NCBI GenBank assembly: GCA_025362575.1
Contig: JANYIQ010000135.1
Span: 1-36,228, forward strand
DNA: 36,228 bases
Reading direction: 5' to 3'
Source of the DNA: Bacteroidia bacterium
GTDB lineage: Bacteria; Bacteroidota; Bacteroidia; B-17B0; Aurantibacillaceae
Shown one piece after another: positions 23,371-32,076 of this stretch (position 1 is its first letter; each line of letters opens with the position of its first letter). The notes below the pieces were generated by a model that was not told where the DNA came from, searched no databases, and saw only the letters and a program-made list of their open reading frames with translations. The position numbers were made by a program, and so were the translations under genes.

Positions 23371-24459
23371 ATGGTAATATTAATTTTAGTTTTTATAACC
23401 GCCTTTACAGTAGTATTATTTGCCACACCGGCATTGATAAAGGTGGCTATACTTAAAAATCTCATAGATCTTCCGTCGGAAGACCGCAAGATCCATAAGC
23501 GTGCCATTCCAACAATTGGCGGCATTATCATTTATGCGGCTACCCTATTCTCTTTTTCATTGTGGTATAACATTGAAGAGCTTCACGATTATTCTGAAAT
23601 TGCAGAGTCGGTAAAAGAATTTCAAATTTTAATTGCCACAAGTTTAGTATTATTCTTTGTTGGCGTAAAAGATGATATCATAGGAACTGCTCCTGTAAAA
23701 AAATTATTTGCTCATGTTGTGGTAGGTTTGATCTTAATTTTAATGGGAGACATCCGGATCACCGGACTGCACGGTGTATTTGGCGTAGAACGCATTCCGG
23801 AATGGGGAAGTATTTTCTTATCGCTTTTCACATACATTGTTGTGGTAAACGCCATGAATTTAATTGATGGGGTGGATGGACTAGCCGCCGGCGTTGGTTT
23901 CATTGCAACTTCGGTGTTCGGCGTGTGGTTCGTGTTTGCAAATGAATACACTTTAGCATCTTTGTCTTTTTCGTTAGCGGGTGCCTTATTAGGGTTCTTA
24001 ATTTTCAATTTTTCTCCTGCGAAAATTTTCATGGGCGACTCAGGATCCCTTTTTATCGGAATGTTCATTTATGTGCTAAGTACAAAGCTGATCGAATATC
24101 CGATTGAGCGTTTAAATGATTTCTGGGTTAATATTTCAAATCCTGTACTTGCAATTTCAGCATTGATATATCCTCTAACAGATACTTTAAGAGTGTTCAT
24201 CATAAGAGCCGCAAAAGGACAATCGCCTTTTGCTGCCGACAGAAATCACATTCATCACCGTTTGATTGATTGCGGTTATTCCCATACTAAAACTGTAATC
24301 ATTATTTATGTTTTCAGCGTATTGACCATTGGTGTTTCTTTACTGAGTTGCTACTTAAATCCAAGCCTTTCTGTATTGGCTTTGGTGGTTACAGCATTGA
24401 TCTTTATTTCATGGGTGAGTCTTATTTTCAAAAAAAACTCGAAGAAACTTGCTGAATAG
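23371..24459 (+). CDS. WecA-like undecaprenyl-phosphate phosphoglycosyltransferase (MraY family)
   Basis: This 362-residue polytopic inner-membrane enzyme has about ten hydrophobic segments. It is expected to transfer a HexNAc-1-phosphate from a UDP-sugar to undecaprenyl phosphate, starting O-antigen or capsule units. Conserved family sites are present: VKDDIIG (Asp101, Asp102), NLIDGVDGLA (163-172), FMGDSGS (220-226) and RNHIHHR (His293, His295-296). The HIHH motif separates WecA-type from MraY-type members. The sugar used is not determined. It starts at an ATG immediately after the preceding stop and overlaps the next Wzi-like gene by 11 bp. Confidence 0.9.
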   Translation: MVILILVFITAFTVVLFATPALIKVAILKNLIDLPSEDRKIHKRAIPTIGGIIIYAATLFSFSLWYNIEELHDYSEIAESVKEFQILIATSLVLFFVGVKDDIIGTAPVKKLFAHVVVGLILILMGDIRITGLHGVFGVERIPEWGSIFLSLFTYIVVVNAMNLIDGVDGLAAGVGFIATSVFGVWFVFANEYTLASLSFSLAGALLGFLIFNFSPAKIFMGDSGSLFIGMFIYVLSTKLIEYPIERLNDFWVNISNPVLAISALIYPLTDTLRVFIIRAAKGQSPFAADRNHIHHRLIDCGYSHTKTVIIIYVFSVLTIGVSLLSCYLNPSLSVLALVVTALIFISWVSLIFKKNSKKLAE

Positions 24460-26047
24460 AAATTCCTATATATTCGTTCTCCTTGTTTTTCTTTCTTTTG
24501 GTCTATCCGCTCAATATGATCCGCTTGCTCGCAATATCTTTTTAAATGCCGAAACACAGCAGATCATTGATGAGTGGAATATCAAATATCCCAGTCGTGA
24601 ATTTCATAGCAGTTTCAGGCCATACCTCAGCTCTACGTTAAAAGAATTCAGTGATAGCTGTGTAAGCTATAATCATTACCCTATTAAAAATTATTTTTTA
24701 AGTAAAGCACTGAACGAGGGGCCGCAAAAGCGCAATCAGTTCAATGTTCAGTTCTTGCCGATTGCAGATCTGCAAACGGGATATGATCTTCTTCTCAAAA
24801 AAAACGTGAACGAAACAACCGGTGGGCTTCACGCTAAAATAAACATCAATAATGACTTTACTTTGGCAGGAACTTTTATTGCCGGGCAAGTAACTTATCC
24901 TTATTTCATGGACACCCTTGTTCAGGATTCGAAATTAATTCCGGGTCTTGGAATGGCATACCGATCAGGGAAATCAACATACAACTTTTCCAACTTTACA
25001 GGTTATGCTTCCTACTCTCCGAACCGGATCTTTAACTTTCAATTGGGAAAAGACAAGCATTTTATCGGCGATGGGTATCGTTCGCTCATATTGTCGGATG
25101 TAGCCAACAGTTATCCTTATTTCAGGATCAATGCCAACATCTGGAATATACAATACAGTGTTTGGTACACCTGGCTTTATGATGTTAGCAATGCCAACGG
25201 CGTTAAAAGTAAGTTCCAGAATAAATATTCAACCATGCATTATTTAAGCTGGAATGCTTTTAAGGAATTCAACATCTCTTTTTTTGAGAACATCATCTGG
25301 CAGGGTTCAGACACAAATCGTTCAAGAGGGTTTGACGTGAACTACATTAATCCTGTTGTGTTGTATCGTCCGCAGGAATATTCAGTGGGCTCACCAGACA
25401 ATGCATTTATTGGATTAAATACCTCAGCTAAATTTTTTAAATGCGTGAAAATATACGGCCAACTCGCATTGGATGAGTTTTATCTTGCCGAAATAAAAGC
25501 GCGCCGAGGCTGGTGGGCCAACAAACAAGGCTGGCAGGCCGGAATTAAATATATAAACGCTCTGAACCTAAAAGGACTCACACTTCAGCTGGAATATAAT
25601 GAAGTAAGGCCTTATACCTATTCACACGGAGCCGTAGCGCAAAATTATGCCCATTACGGTCAGCCCCTTGCCCATCCATTAGGCTCCAATTTCAAGGAAG
25701 GTCTTGCCTTTATTTCTTATCGAAAAAATCGTTTTATGATCAGTGCACAAGGTATGTATGCGGTGATCGGAAAAGACAGTCTCGGATCTAATGTTGGGCA
25801 GAATATCTTTTTATCTTACACTACCCGTCCTTACGAATATGGACACTACACCACCCAGGGCGTGAAAACAAATCTGCTGCAAAGCGATCTGCGATTCACT
25901 TATTACATCTTACCGCAAATGAATTTACGATTAGAGCTCGGGTACATTCAACGAAGTCTTGAAAACGAAAAAGGTTACATTCTTCAGAACCCCTATTTTT
26001 ATCTGGGCTTAAAAACAAGTTTCTGGAATTTTTACAGGGACTTTTAG
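24449..26047 (+). CDS. Wzi/RemB-like outer-membrane beta-barrel protein (copy 2)
   Basis: This 532-residue paralogue of the gene at 21808 has a TTG start (24449) that lies within the 3' end of the WecA-like gene. It has a signal peptide (cleavage after GLSAQ), a strand-rich barrel with the family block GKDKHFIGDGYRSLILSD (200-217) and an aromatic C-terminus (FYRDF). Similarity to copy 1 is moderate over the full length, so the duplication is old. It ends one base before the convergent recO stop. A role in surface polysaccharide anchoring or gliding-type surface structure is inferred. Confidence 0.8.
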   Translation: MLNRNSYIFVLLVFLSFGLSAQYDPLARNIFLNAETQQIIDEWNIKYPSREFHSSFRPYLSSTLKEFSDSCVSYNHYPIKNYFLSKALNEGPQKRNQFNVQFLPIADLQTGYDLLLKKNVNETTGGLHAKININNDFTLAGTFIAGQVTYPYFMDTLVQDSKLIPGLGMAYRSGKSTYNFSNFTGYASYSPNRIFNFQLGKDKHFIGDGYRSLILSDVANSYPYFRINANIWNIQYSVWYTWLYDVSNANGVKSKFQNKYSTMHYLSWNAFKEFNISFFENIIWQGSDTNRSRGFDVNYINPVVLYRPQEYSVGSPDNAFIGLNTSAKFFKCVKIYGQLALDEFYLAEIKARRGWWANKQGWQAGIKYINALNLKGLTLQLEYNEVRPYTYSHGAVAQNYAHYGQPLAHPLGSNFKEGLAFISYRKNRFMISAQGMYAVIGKDSLGSNVGQNIFLSYTTRPYEYGHYTTQGVKTNLLQSDLRFTYYILPQMNLRLELGYIQRSLENEKGYILQNPYFYLGLKTSFWNFYRDF

Positions 26048-26048
26048 A

Positions 26049-26765
26049 TCAGGCGAACACTTCCTTTAAAACCCTATAGGACTTAAGATCATTGAATCCT
26101 TCAACATGAATTTTATAATATGCCAGCAGGCATTCCAGTAATTCGTTTCTCTGACCCTGCGAGAATTTTTTCTCTGCTAAATTGCTGTCAAAGATGTTTA
26201 AAAACAATTCCGATTGGGTTTTGTCAAACCCTAAAGGAAATCCCAGCGACATGGAAGTATATTTTCCTTCACGTGTATCAAAATATAAATTTTGTTTGTC
26301 AAATGTGTTGTGTGGCTCAAAGCCAAGAAATTTACTTAGTTCAAATAAAAAATAAATATGGAAATCGTTACATGGCGTTTCACTCTTATCCAAATGTTTA
26401 TACGCCGAAGTTATAAAGTCATAAAGCTCTTCGTTAGCGGTCTGTTCTTTTATGCATTTATAAATTACCTCATTTAAGAATTGTGCTATGGCTAGTTTGT
26501 TGTGGTCGCGCGAAAGGTTATTATATACCAGCACATTTCTTGCCTCAGTTATTTGTTGTACGTCGCGGTTCTGCTTAAAGGTAAGGCTGATCTCGATCTG
26601 GTTCAATGGAAGAATGGTGGCCGATTTTATTTTTGATGTGGGTGAATTTCCGGTTATGATATTGGCGGTAATTAATCCGTAATGTCTGGTATAAATTTTT
26701 GAGATTATTTTTTTATCGGCATATTTGATGTTTTGCAAAACAATGCCTTCAGTTTTTACAAGCAT
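26049..26765 (-). CDS. recO: DNA repair protein RecO
   Basis: This 238-residue protein has an N-terminal OB-fold starting MLVKTEGIVLQNIKYADKK and a helical C-terminal part. RecO works with RecR and RecF to load RecA on SSB-coated single-stranded DNA in gap repair. It lacks the four-cysteine zinc site of some homologues, as usual in Bacteroidota. It starts one base after the porZ stop, so it is co-transcribed with porZ, and its stop lies one base from the convergent Wzi-like gene. Confidence 0.92.
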   Translation of the reverse strand: MLVKTEGIVLQNIKYADKKIISKIYTRHYGLITANIITGNSPTSKIKSATILPLNQIEISLTFKQNRDVQQITEARNVLVYNNLSRDHNKLAIAQFLNEVIYKCIKEQTANEELYDFITSAYKHLDKSETPCNDFHIYFLFELSKFLGFEPHNTFDKQNLYFDTREGKYTSMSLGFPLGFDKTQSELFLNIFDSNLAEKKFSQGQRNELLECLLAYYKIHVEGFNDLKSYRVLKEVFA

Positions 26766-26766
26766 G

Positions 26767-29106
26767 TTAATTCACCACCAGAATTTTTGTAACCGCCGAT
26801 TTTGCACCGTCGGTAGTGGCGCAATAAGCCATGTAAACTCCTGATGCAACTCTTTGTCCTTGCAAATTCTTCATGGGCCATTCGATTTGTCCTCCTTGTG
26901 ATTTTGTTTCCCAGACTAAATTTCCGGCCACATCGGTGATCTTAACAACGGTTTTATCAACAAGTCCGCGAACATATACATTACCGGCATATCCGGGTCT
27001 AACCGGATTTGGATAAGCATGCACCTCGGTGAAGTTTTCCTCGCCTTTTACTATTGAAGTTCGGTAAGACTGAAGCCCCTGTTCTGTTCCAACAAAAATA
27101 TCCCCATGAACCTCATCATAAGCAACGTCGATGATGTTGTTCGAAAAGATCGGGCTGTCTTCTTTCGTGAAATGATAGATCTGAGTCTGGCCATCGGGAG
27201 AAAAACAATATAATCCTGAAGCTTCCGTTCCGATCCACTTGCGGTTAGCGCCATCAACCGCAATGGTAGTAATTTTTTCTGTTTCCAGTAAAATTTGTAC
27301 GTGACTGTCTTGCGTGATTAAAATTTGCTGGCAGTCAAAATTTCCACCATTAAAAATATTTGTAGGGTTATAAAATACAGCAACACCTTTTGAGGTTCCG
27401 ATCCAGATATGTCCATCAAGGTCTTCTGCAATTGAATATACGTAAGCATCCGGCAATTTACCTTGCCCCACCTGTGAGTTTAAGAATTTAGTATTAGAAC
27501 CGCTTGGCGCACCAAACCCGGAATTTTTATATACTGCTATTCCATAACCTCTTGGGAACAAAACCCAGATTTGATCATTCTTATCAGCAAGAACTCTTCC
27601 TACCTGAGGGAGTATTGAAGTATTAAAATCGAAATTCAAGAATGTACCATCCGTTTTTCTTACAGATAAAAAATTTTGCACATCACTACTTCCTATCCAT
27701 AAATTCCCTGATTTATCCATTGCCAAACCAGAGGCCCTGTGCCAGTCATTGTATCCGGGAATATGTGGAACAACAGAATTATAACTGTTATAAACTTTTA
27801 CCATCTGACCATTTTTGTATTCACACAAGCCTTGGGTCCAGCTAGAAGCCCAAATATGAGTTGGGTCTTTCCGGTCTATTACCACATGGTTAATGTCTTT
27901 TATAGAATCGTATACAGTTTCTTTAATGTATTGCCACTCTGATCCGTCAAAATAATAAAGGCCCTCACTGTTATAATGTGCGGCTCCGGTTTCGTCCGTA
28001 GCCACCGGTGCAACAACAACTTTTCCATCGTTAATGTCAACATTAGAAACATAATTATTGTGTGTTCCGTTTATGCTTATCTTATCGTTTGGGAAATAAG
28101 GATATGCTCCGAAACTGTGATAAAATCCGTGGATCAGATCGGCGATCCAAAACTGATTTTTAGACGGGTTTGAGAAATCAAGATAGATGTCGCCTATGTT
28201 GGCATAACCAGAACTATAACTTGATAAATAGGCTATTCGTGTTTGAGTTGGATCAAAGATCTCGCATCCAAACTGATCAATTAAACATAAATAATTATTA
28301 TCGCCGGCAACCAGTTTTTTTACAATGTAAGGGAAGGGTTGTTTAATAGTTTCTTTTGCCCAGGAAAAACCATCATAGCTATATAAAGTATCCTTATTTA
28401 AAGTTCCGAGAGCTGCATAAGGAGAATAGTTAGTTACGATCTTATTTAAATATTTTACCACACCGTTGTAGGTTCCTGCAGGTATGCTTGAAACCGTTGA
28501 CCAGTTTTGAAAATTATTTAACAAGGTAGATAAATTTGCTTTTTTGAGGCCTGCATTTGTAGCGGCAAAAATAGTGGTGTCTGTAAAGGCTACCTGATAA
28601 ACATTTAAATAAGTTCCGCTGCTACCTATGTAATACGTGTCCTTTACTTCGAGTTTATCAGTATCAAATACTACAATTCCAAAACCACAGGCAAGATAGG
28701 CAAGGTTGTTTTTAAAGGTTATGTCATTTATGTTCTTTTTACCCGTTATTGTTTTTAATTTGATGTCAGAAAAATTAGTGATAACGTTATCTTTAATTAC
28801 ATCTATGTTAGCATTGCTGTAAACAATTAACAGGGTCTTATTGTTTGGATTATACCTAAGCAAAGAGATTCCAATGTCGGACAAACCATTTATTTTATTC
28901 AGCCGTTCAACTGAATTGTCGTCGGTGTTATATTTTAAGAGCCCAATACCGTTGGATACATAAACTATGTTTCCGGCCTTAGCAACAGTATTACATGAAT
29001 TGTAACTTAAATGATCTTTCCATTCACCAACCTTTACCTGAGAGTCGGCAAAAAAAGAAATAAAACAAGCTATTAAAAAAAGAATGGCCTTTTTAAACAT
29101 AAGCAT
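26767..29106 (-). CDS. porZ: PorZ-like type IX secretion beta-propeller protein with C-terminal sorting domain
   Basis: The 779-residue product has a signal peptide (cleavage near FFADSQ), two successive beta-propeller regions (N-terminal WKDHLSYNSCNTVAKAGN; later two-component-regulator-like blades such as DKSGNLWIGSSD and EDLDGHIWIGTSKG) and a type A T9SS sorting domain (about 697-779: HAYPNPVRPGY...ASGVYMAYC...KILVVN). Length and domain order match PorZ of Porphyromonas, a surface part of the T9SS attachment complex that delivers anionic LPS to the sortase PorU. A second Met two codons in (29100) could be the true start. It is co-transcribed with recO. Confidence 0.85.
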   Translation of the reverse strand: MLMFKKAILFLIACFISFFADSQVKVGEWKDHLSYNSCNTVAKAGNIVYVSNGIGLLKYNTDDNSVERLNKINGLSDIGISLLRYNPNNKTLLIVYSNANIDVIKDNVITNFSDIKLKTITGKKNINDITFKNNLAYLACGFGIVVFDTDKLEVKDTYYIGSSGTYLNVYQVAFTDTTIFAATNAGLKKANLSTLLNNFQNWSTVSSIPAGTYNGVVKYLNKIVTNYSPYAALGTLNKDTLYSYDGFSWAKETIKQPFPYIVKKLVAGDNNYLCLIDQFGCEIFDPTQTRIAYLSSYSSGYANIGDIYLDFSNPSKNQFWIADLIHGFYHSFGAYPYFPNDKISINGTHNNYVSNVDINDGKVVVAPVATDETGAAHYNSEGLYYFDGSEWQYIKETVYDSIKDINHVVIDRKDPTHIWASSWTQGLCEYKNGQMVKVYNSYNSVVPHIPGYNDWHRASGLAMDKSGNLWIGSSDVQNFLSVRKTDGTFLNFDFNTSILPQVGRVLADKNDQIWVLFPRGYGIAVYKNSGFGAPSGSNTKFLNSQVGQGKLPDAYVYSIAEDLDGHIWIGTSKGVAVFYNPTNIFNGGNFDCQQILITQDSHVQILLETEKITTIAVDGANRKWIGTEASGLYCFSPDGQTQIYHFTKEDSPIFSNNIIDVAYDEVHGDIFVGTEQGLQSYRTSIVKGEENFTEVHAYPNPVRPGYAGNVYVRGLVDKTVVKITDVAGNLVWETKSQGGQIEWPMKNLQGQRVASGVYMAYCATTDGAKSAVTKILVVN

Positions 29107-29156
29107 AGAACGGAAATAGCCCGATTTTATTATAAATTTAGGTCAAATAATTGAAT

Positions 29157-29164
29157 TATCTTTG
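29157..29164 (+). promoter_or_regulatory. -7 promoter element of the tRNA-Arg gene
   Basis: TATCTTTG exactly matches the TAnnTTTG consensus and ends nine bases before the mature tRNA 5' end. A TTTA at 29137-29140 may be a weak -33 element with a 16-bp spacer. Confidence 0.55.
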
Positions 29165-29173
29165 GCAAAGCTT

Positions 29174-29250
29174 GGCTCCGTAGTTCAACTGGATAGAATG
29201 GCAGATTCCGGTTCTGTTGGTTGGAGGTTCGAATCCTCTCGGGGTCACCA
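29174..29250 (+). tRNA. tRNA-Arg (anticodon CCG), CCA encoded
   Basis: The cloverleaf folds by hand. The acceptor is GGCTCCG (29174-29180) with CGGGGTC (29240-29246), including two G-U pairs. The D arm starts at 29183. The anticodon stem is GCAGA/TCTGT with loop TTCCGGT, anticodon CCG at 29208-29210. The T arm is GGAGG-TTCGAAT-CCTCT. The discriminator is A29247, and CCA is encoded at 29248-29250. It reads CGG arginine codons. It is also the probable attachment site of the accessory region that follows. Confidence 0.93.
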
Positions 29251-29251
29251 T

Positions 29252-29292
29252 AGTGGATTGGCCATCAAACTTGATGGCCAATCCACTTTTTT
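29252..29292 (+). terminator. Strong intrinsic terminator after tRNA-Arg
   Basis: A perfect 16-bp stem (AGTGGATTGGCCATCA at 29252-29267 with its complement at 29272-29287) with the four-base loop AACT is followed by six T residues. It works only in the tRNA direction, as the other strand has no T-run. It is also translated within the tail of the oppositely oriented recombinase chimera. Confidence 0.85.
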
Positions 29293-30425
29293 CTCCTCCG
29301 AACCCTTTGATTTTACGGCAGATAAGCTCGACCGCTTTTCGCAAATGCTTGGTTCGAAACTGATTTTTTTCAAAAATTAATTTTTCCGGAAAAATTAAAC
29401 CAACTAACTGTTGTTTTCCCTCTAAATCTAAGTTATCATAGTGCTTTCCAAGGTTTTTAAGGACGCTAAAACCGAACTCCCCGTACAATTTGCAGCTAGA
29501 ATCCATTGACGCAACTTCGACTTGTTTTCGAATGAATTTGTCAATAATCGGCTGATATTGATCCTTAGTTTCCCTATAATCATCAGCGTCAATTTTATCG
29601 TCAAGCATCATTTTTCTAGCCTTATTGATCCTTTCCTTATTAGCGTCAATCTCTTCCTGATATTTACGCACTAATTTATTTTTTTCGTGAACATTGTCAA
29701 TTAATTTATGCTTCATCTCCGCTTCATAATATTCTATCGCAGCAGGATTCGAAGAAATCATCAATAAAACGTCAGTAAATCTTTTATTTACGATTTCAGC
29801 TTTGACTCTTTCTTTGCATCCATGTTTACAATGGTAATAATCGTAAATCCCACCGTTTCCTTTTGAGGAACTTGCCGTCAAATATTTTCCGCATTGCGGA
29901 CAAATTAATAAACCTCTCAGCGGAAACTGAATTCGTTTAAAGTTTTTCTGTGGAGCGTTGTTTCTTCTGCCGTCTAAAAAATCCTGCACTTTATAAAATA
30001 ATTCCGGGGTTATTAATGCTTCATGTTTTCCATCCACCAATTGTTCTTCTTCATCCTTGTAAGCAGGAATAACTATTTTCCCCATGTAAATTGGATTTCG
30101 AAGTAGCCTCCAAAAATTATTTACGCAACATTTAAATCCATCTTTATTAAGTCTTGCCCAAACTTCTTTTACCATAAACAATCCGGTTGATAATTCTTCG
30201 AAGCCTTCTTTTACAAATTTCGCATGTTCGTTCGGTATTTTAGACAATCTTAATTTATCAGCATCACTTACTAAAGGAAGGTTTTGTTTGTTAAAACCTA
30301 TTTCTCCGAGATGTTCGACTGTTACAATAGGCGTTCCCACATTTACATAATCTTTCTCATGTAATTGAGTTCCAAATGGACCAGTTTGAGTATCTGCTAT
30401 ATCTTTTAAATATACTTTTTCCAGT

Positions 30426-32051
30426 TTATTCATACTTCAATTCGTTTAATTGTTTCTGAATTTCTTTTTCCAATTTTTTTGCTTCAACAAACATTGTGTC
30501 TAAGTTTGCTTTGTAGCTATCCATTTTTTTACTAAACTCTTTAGGTGTAATTTCAGTATATTCAATCTTAACTTCAAAGTATTGCCCAGCACTAAAGCTG
30601 TAATTTTTTTCTTTTAACTGTTCATAGCTAACTACTACCGTAAAATCTTCTATAGCTTCGTGCTTATTAAAGGTGCTGATGATTCTATTTTCTTCCTCAG
30701 TTGAAAGCAATGTTTTTTGATTCTTACCATCTTTAACTGTGGTGCCTAATTTTGAGGCGTCCATTAAAACGATGTCGCCTTTTTTATTAGCATTATCTAA
30801 AAATAAAATACTTACGTTAGTGCCAGTTGTTGCAAAAATGTTACTTGGCATACTTATTACACCACGCAACATTTTATCCTCCACCATTTTCTCACGTATC
30901 TTTCTTTCTATGCCACTTTGTGCAGTAATAAAGCCTGTTGGAACTACTATTGCAGCCTTCCCTTTTTTAGAAAGGGAATACATAATGTGTTGTATAAACA
31001 AGGGATATATTGCCATCTTGTCCTTATCCTTGTTGGGCACATTAGGCATGCCTGCAAAAAATCGATCTTTATTTTCTTTGCTATCAAGGTCGGCAACGTA
31101 ATCACTAAAGTCTAATTTAAAAGGAGGATTAGAAACAATAAAATCGAACTTTTTGAGGCTCTTATCTTTTTCTTTATGGTAAGGTTCTAATATGGTGTTG
31201 CCTTTTACAATGTTTGGTATAGAATGGACTAGGTCGTTCAAAATCAAGTTTAATCGCAATAGGTTAGACGATTTCTGCGAAATATCTTGTGAGTAAATTG
31301 TACACTTATCTTCGCCAATGGCATGCGCCAAATTCATTAATAATGTACCTGAGCCTGCTGATGGATCATAGCAAGTTACATATTTAACCGCACCTGTTAC
31401 CAAACAAGAAGCCATGATTTTTGCTACCGCATGAGGAGTGAAATATTCGGCATACTTACCACCGCTGTTAGTATTGTAATCCTTAATTAAGTATTCGAAA
31501 ATGGTAGCGTAAAAATCAAATTTTTCGTGAAAAATATTTTCAAAACTAAAGTTGATGAGTTTGTTTATGATGGCTCTGCAAAAGTCATCACGCTTATCGG
31601 TTACATATTTACTGATGTTTTCAAACAACACGATTTTTTCGCCACCATCGGTTACTACCGAAAATATATCGCTGTTTTCTTTCGCAATATCCAATAAGGT
31701 ATTGTCAAATATTTCAGCAAACTTAGCTTCGTTTTGTCTTTCAAAAAGAGTGGAGATGAATTGAGAAGGCTTCAAATGCGCTGTGCTTTCGCTCAATTGC
31801 ATCATCAGCATTTCATAATCATCTTTCTTATACTTCTTCAGCACTTCCGCCCAATTCTCTGCTTTCGCAATTTTTTTATCCAGTTGTTTTACTTCATGAA
31901 TAAACTTGTCGTTTAAAAATTTATACAAAAAAACCTGTGTAATTATTTTAAACTCGTTACCATCATTACCCAAACCATAATTAGCACAAACACTCTTCAA
32001 ATCATCAATGAGTGCTTTGGTTTGTTTTTCAAATTCTAATGTCTTTGTCAT
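30426..32051 (-). CDS. hsdM: Type I restriction-modification methyltransferase subunit HsdM
   Basis: This 541-residue N6-adenine methyltransferase has an N-terminal helical HsdM domain (about 5-140), then the SAM-binding motif DPSAGSG (229-235) and the catalytic NPPF (308-311). With HsdS it forms the M2S methylase, and with HsdR the restriction complex. Sequence, length and motifs look intact. It starts at the ATG at 32051, 25 bp after the hsdR stop. Its stop overlaps the start of the hsdS-derived chimera by 8 bp. Without a complete HsdS in this window, target recognition would need a specificity subunit from elsewhere. Confidence 0.95.
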   Translation of the reverse strand: MTKTLEFEKQTKALIDDLKSVCANYGLGNDGNEFKIITQVFLYKFLNDKFIHEVKQLDKKIAKAENWAEVLKKYKKDDYEMLMMQLSESTAHLKPSQFISTLFERQNEAKFAEIFDNTLLDIAKENSDIFSVVTDGGEKIVLFENISKYVTDKRDDFCRAIINKLINFSFENIFHEKFDFYATIFEYLIKDYNTNSGGKYAEYFTPHAVAKIMASCLVTGAVKYVTCYDPSAGSGTLLMNLAHAIGEDKCTIYSQDISQKSSNLLRLNLILNDLVHSIPNIVKGNTILEPYHKEKDKSLKKFDFIVSNPPFKLDFSDYVADLDSKENKDRFFAGMPNVPNKDKDKMAIYPLFIQHIMYSLSKKGKAAIVVPTGFITAQSGIERKIREKMVEDKMLRGVISMPSNIFATTGTNVSILFLDNANKKGDIVLMDASKLGTTVKDGKNQKTLLSTEEENRIISTFNKHEAIEDFTVVVSYEQLKEKNYSFSAGQYFEVKIEYTEITPKEFSKKMDSYKANLDTMFVEAKKLEKEIQKQLNELKYE

Positions 32052-32076
32052 AATATATTTATTCTTTCAGTATTGT

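Larger units (their letters stand above)
29156..30433 (-). pseudogene. HsdS N-terminus fused to a serine recombinase lacking its catalytic domain
   Basis: This is a 425-codon open frame made of three unrelated parts. Residues 1 to about 66 are the start of a type I specificity subunit (LKDIADTQTGPFGTQLH, then PIVTVEHLGE and LPLVSDADKLRLSK), overlapping hsdM by 8 bp as a normal hsdS would. From about residue 67 (NEHAKFVKEGFEELSTGLF) it becomes a large serine recombinase: recombinase domain, zinc ribbon (Cys178, Cys181, Cys202, Cys206) and coiled coil (~245-305). The N-terminal resolvase domain with the catalytic serine is missing, as is the rest of HsdS. The last ~42 residues are translated from the tRNA-Arg terminator and the antisense of the tRNA itself (TPRGFEPPTNRTGI). 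Neither activity should survive. The join lies near 30230-30245. An assembly misjoin is the main alternative. Confidence 0.82.

Noticed and set aside
29162-29380. Plus-strand open frame over the tRNA-Arg gene and terminator
   Set aside because: It is a read-through of the tRNA and its hairpin; the tRNA cloverleaf fully explains the sequence.
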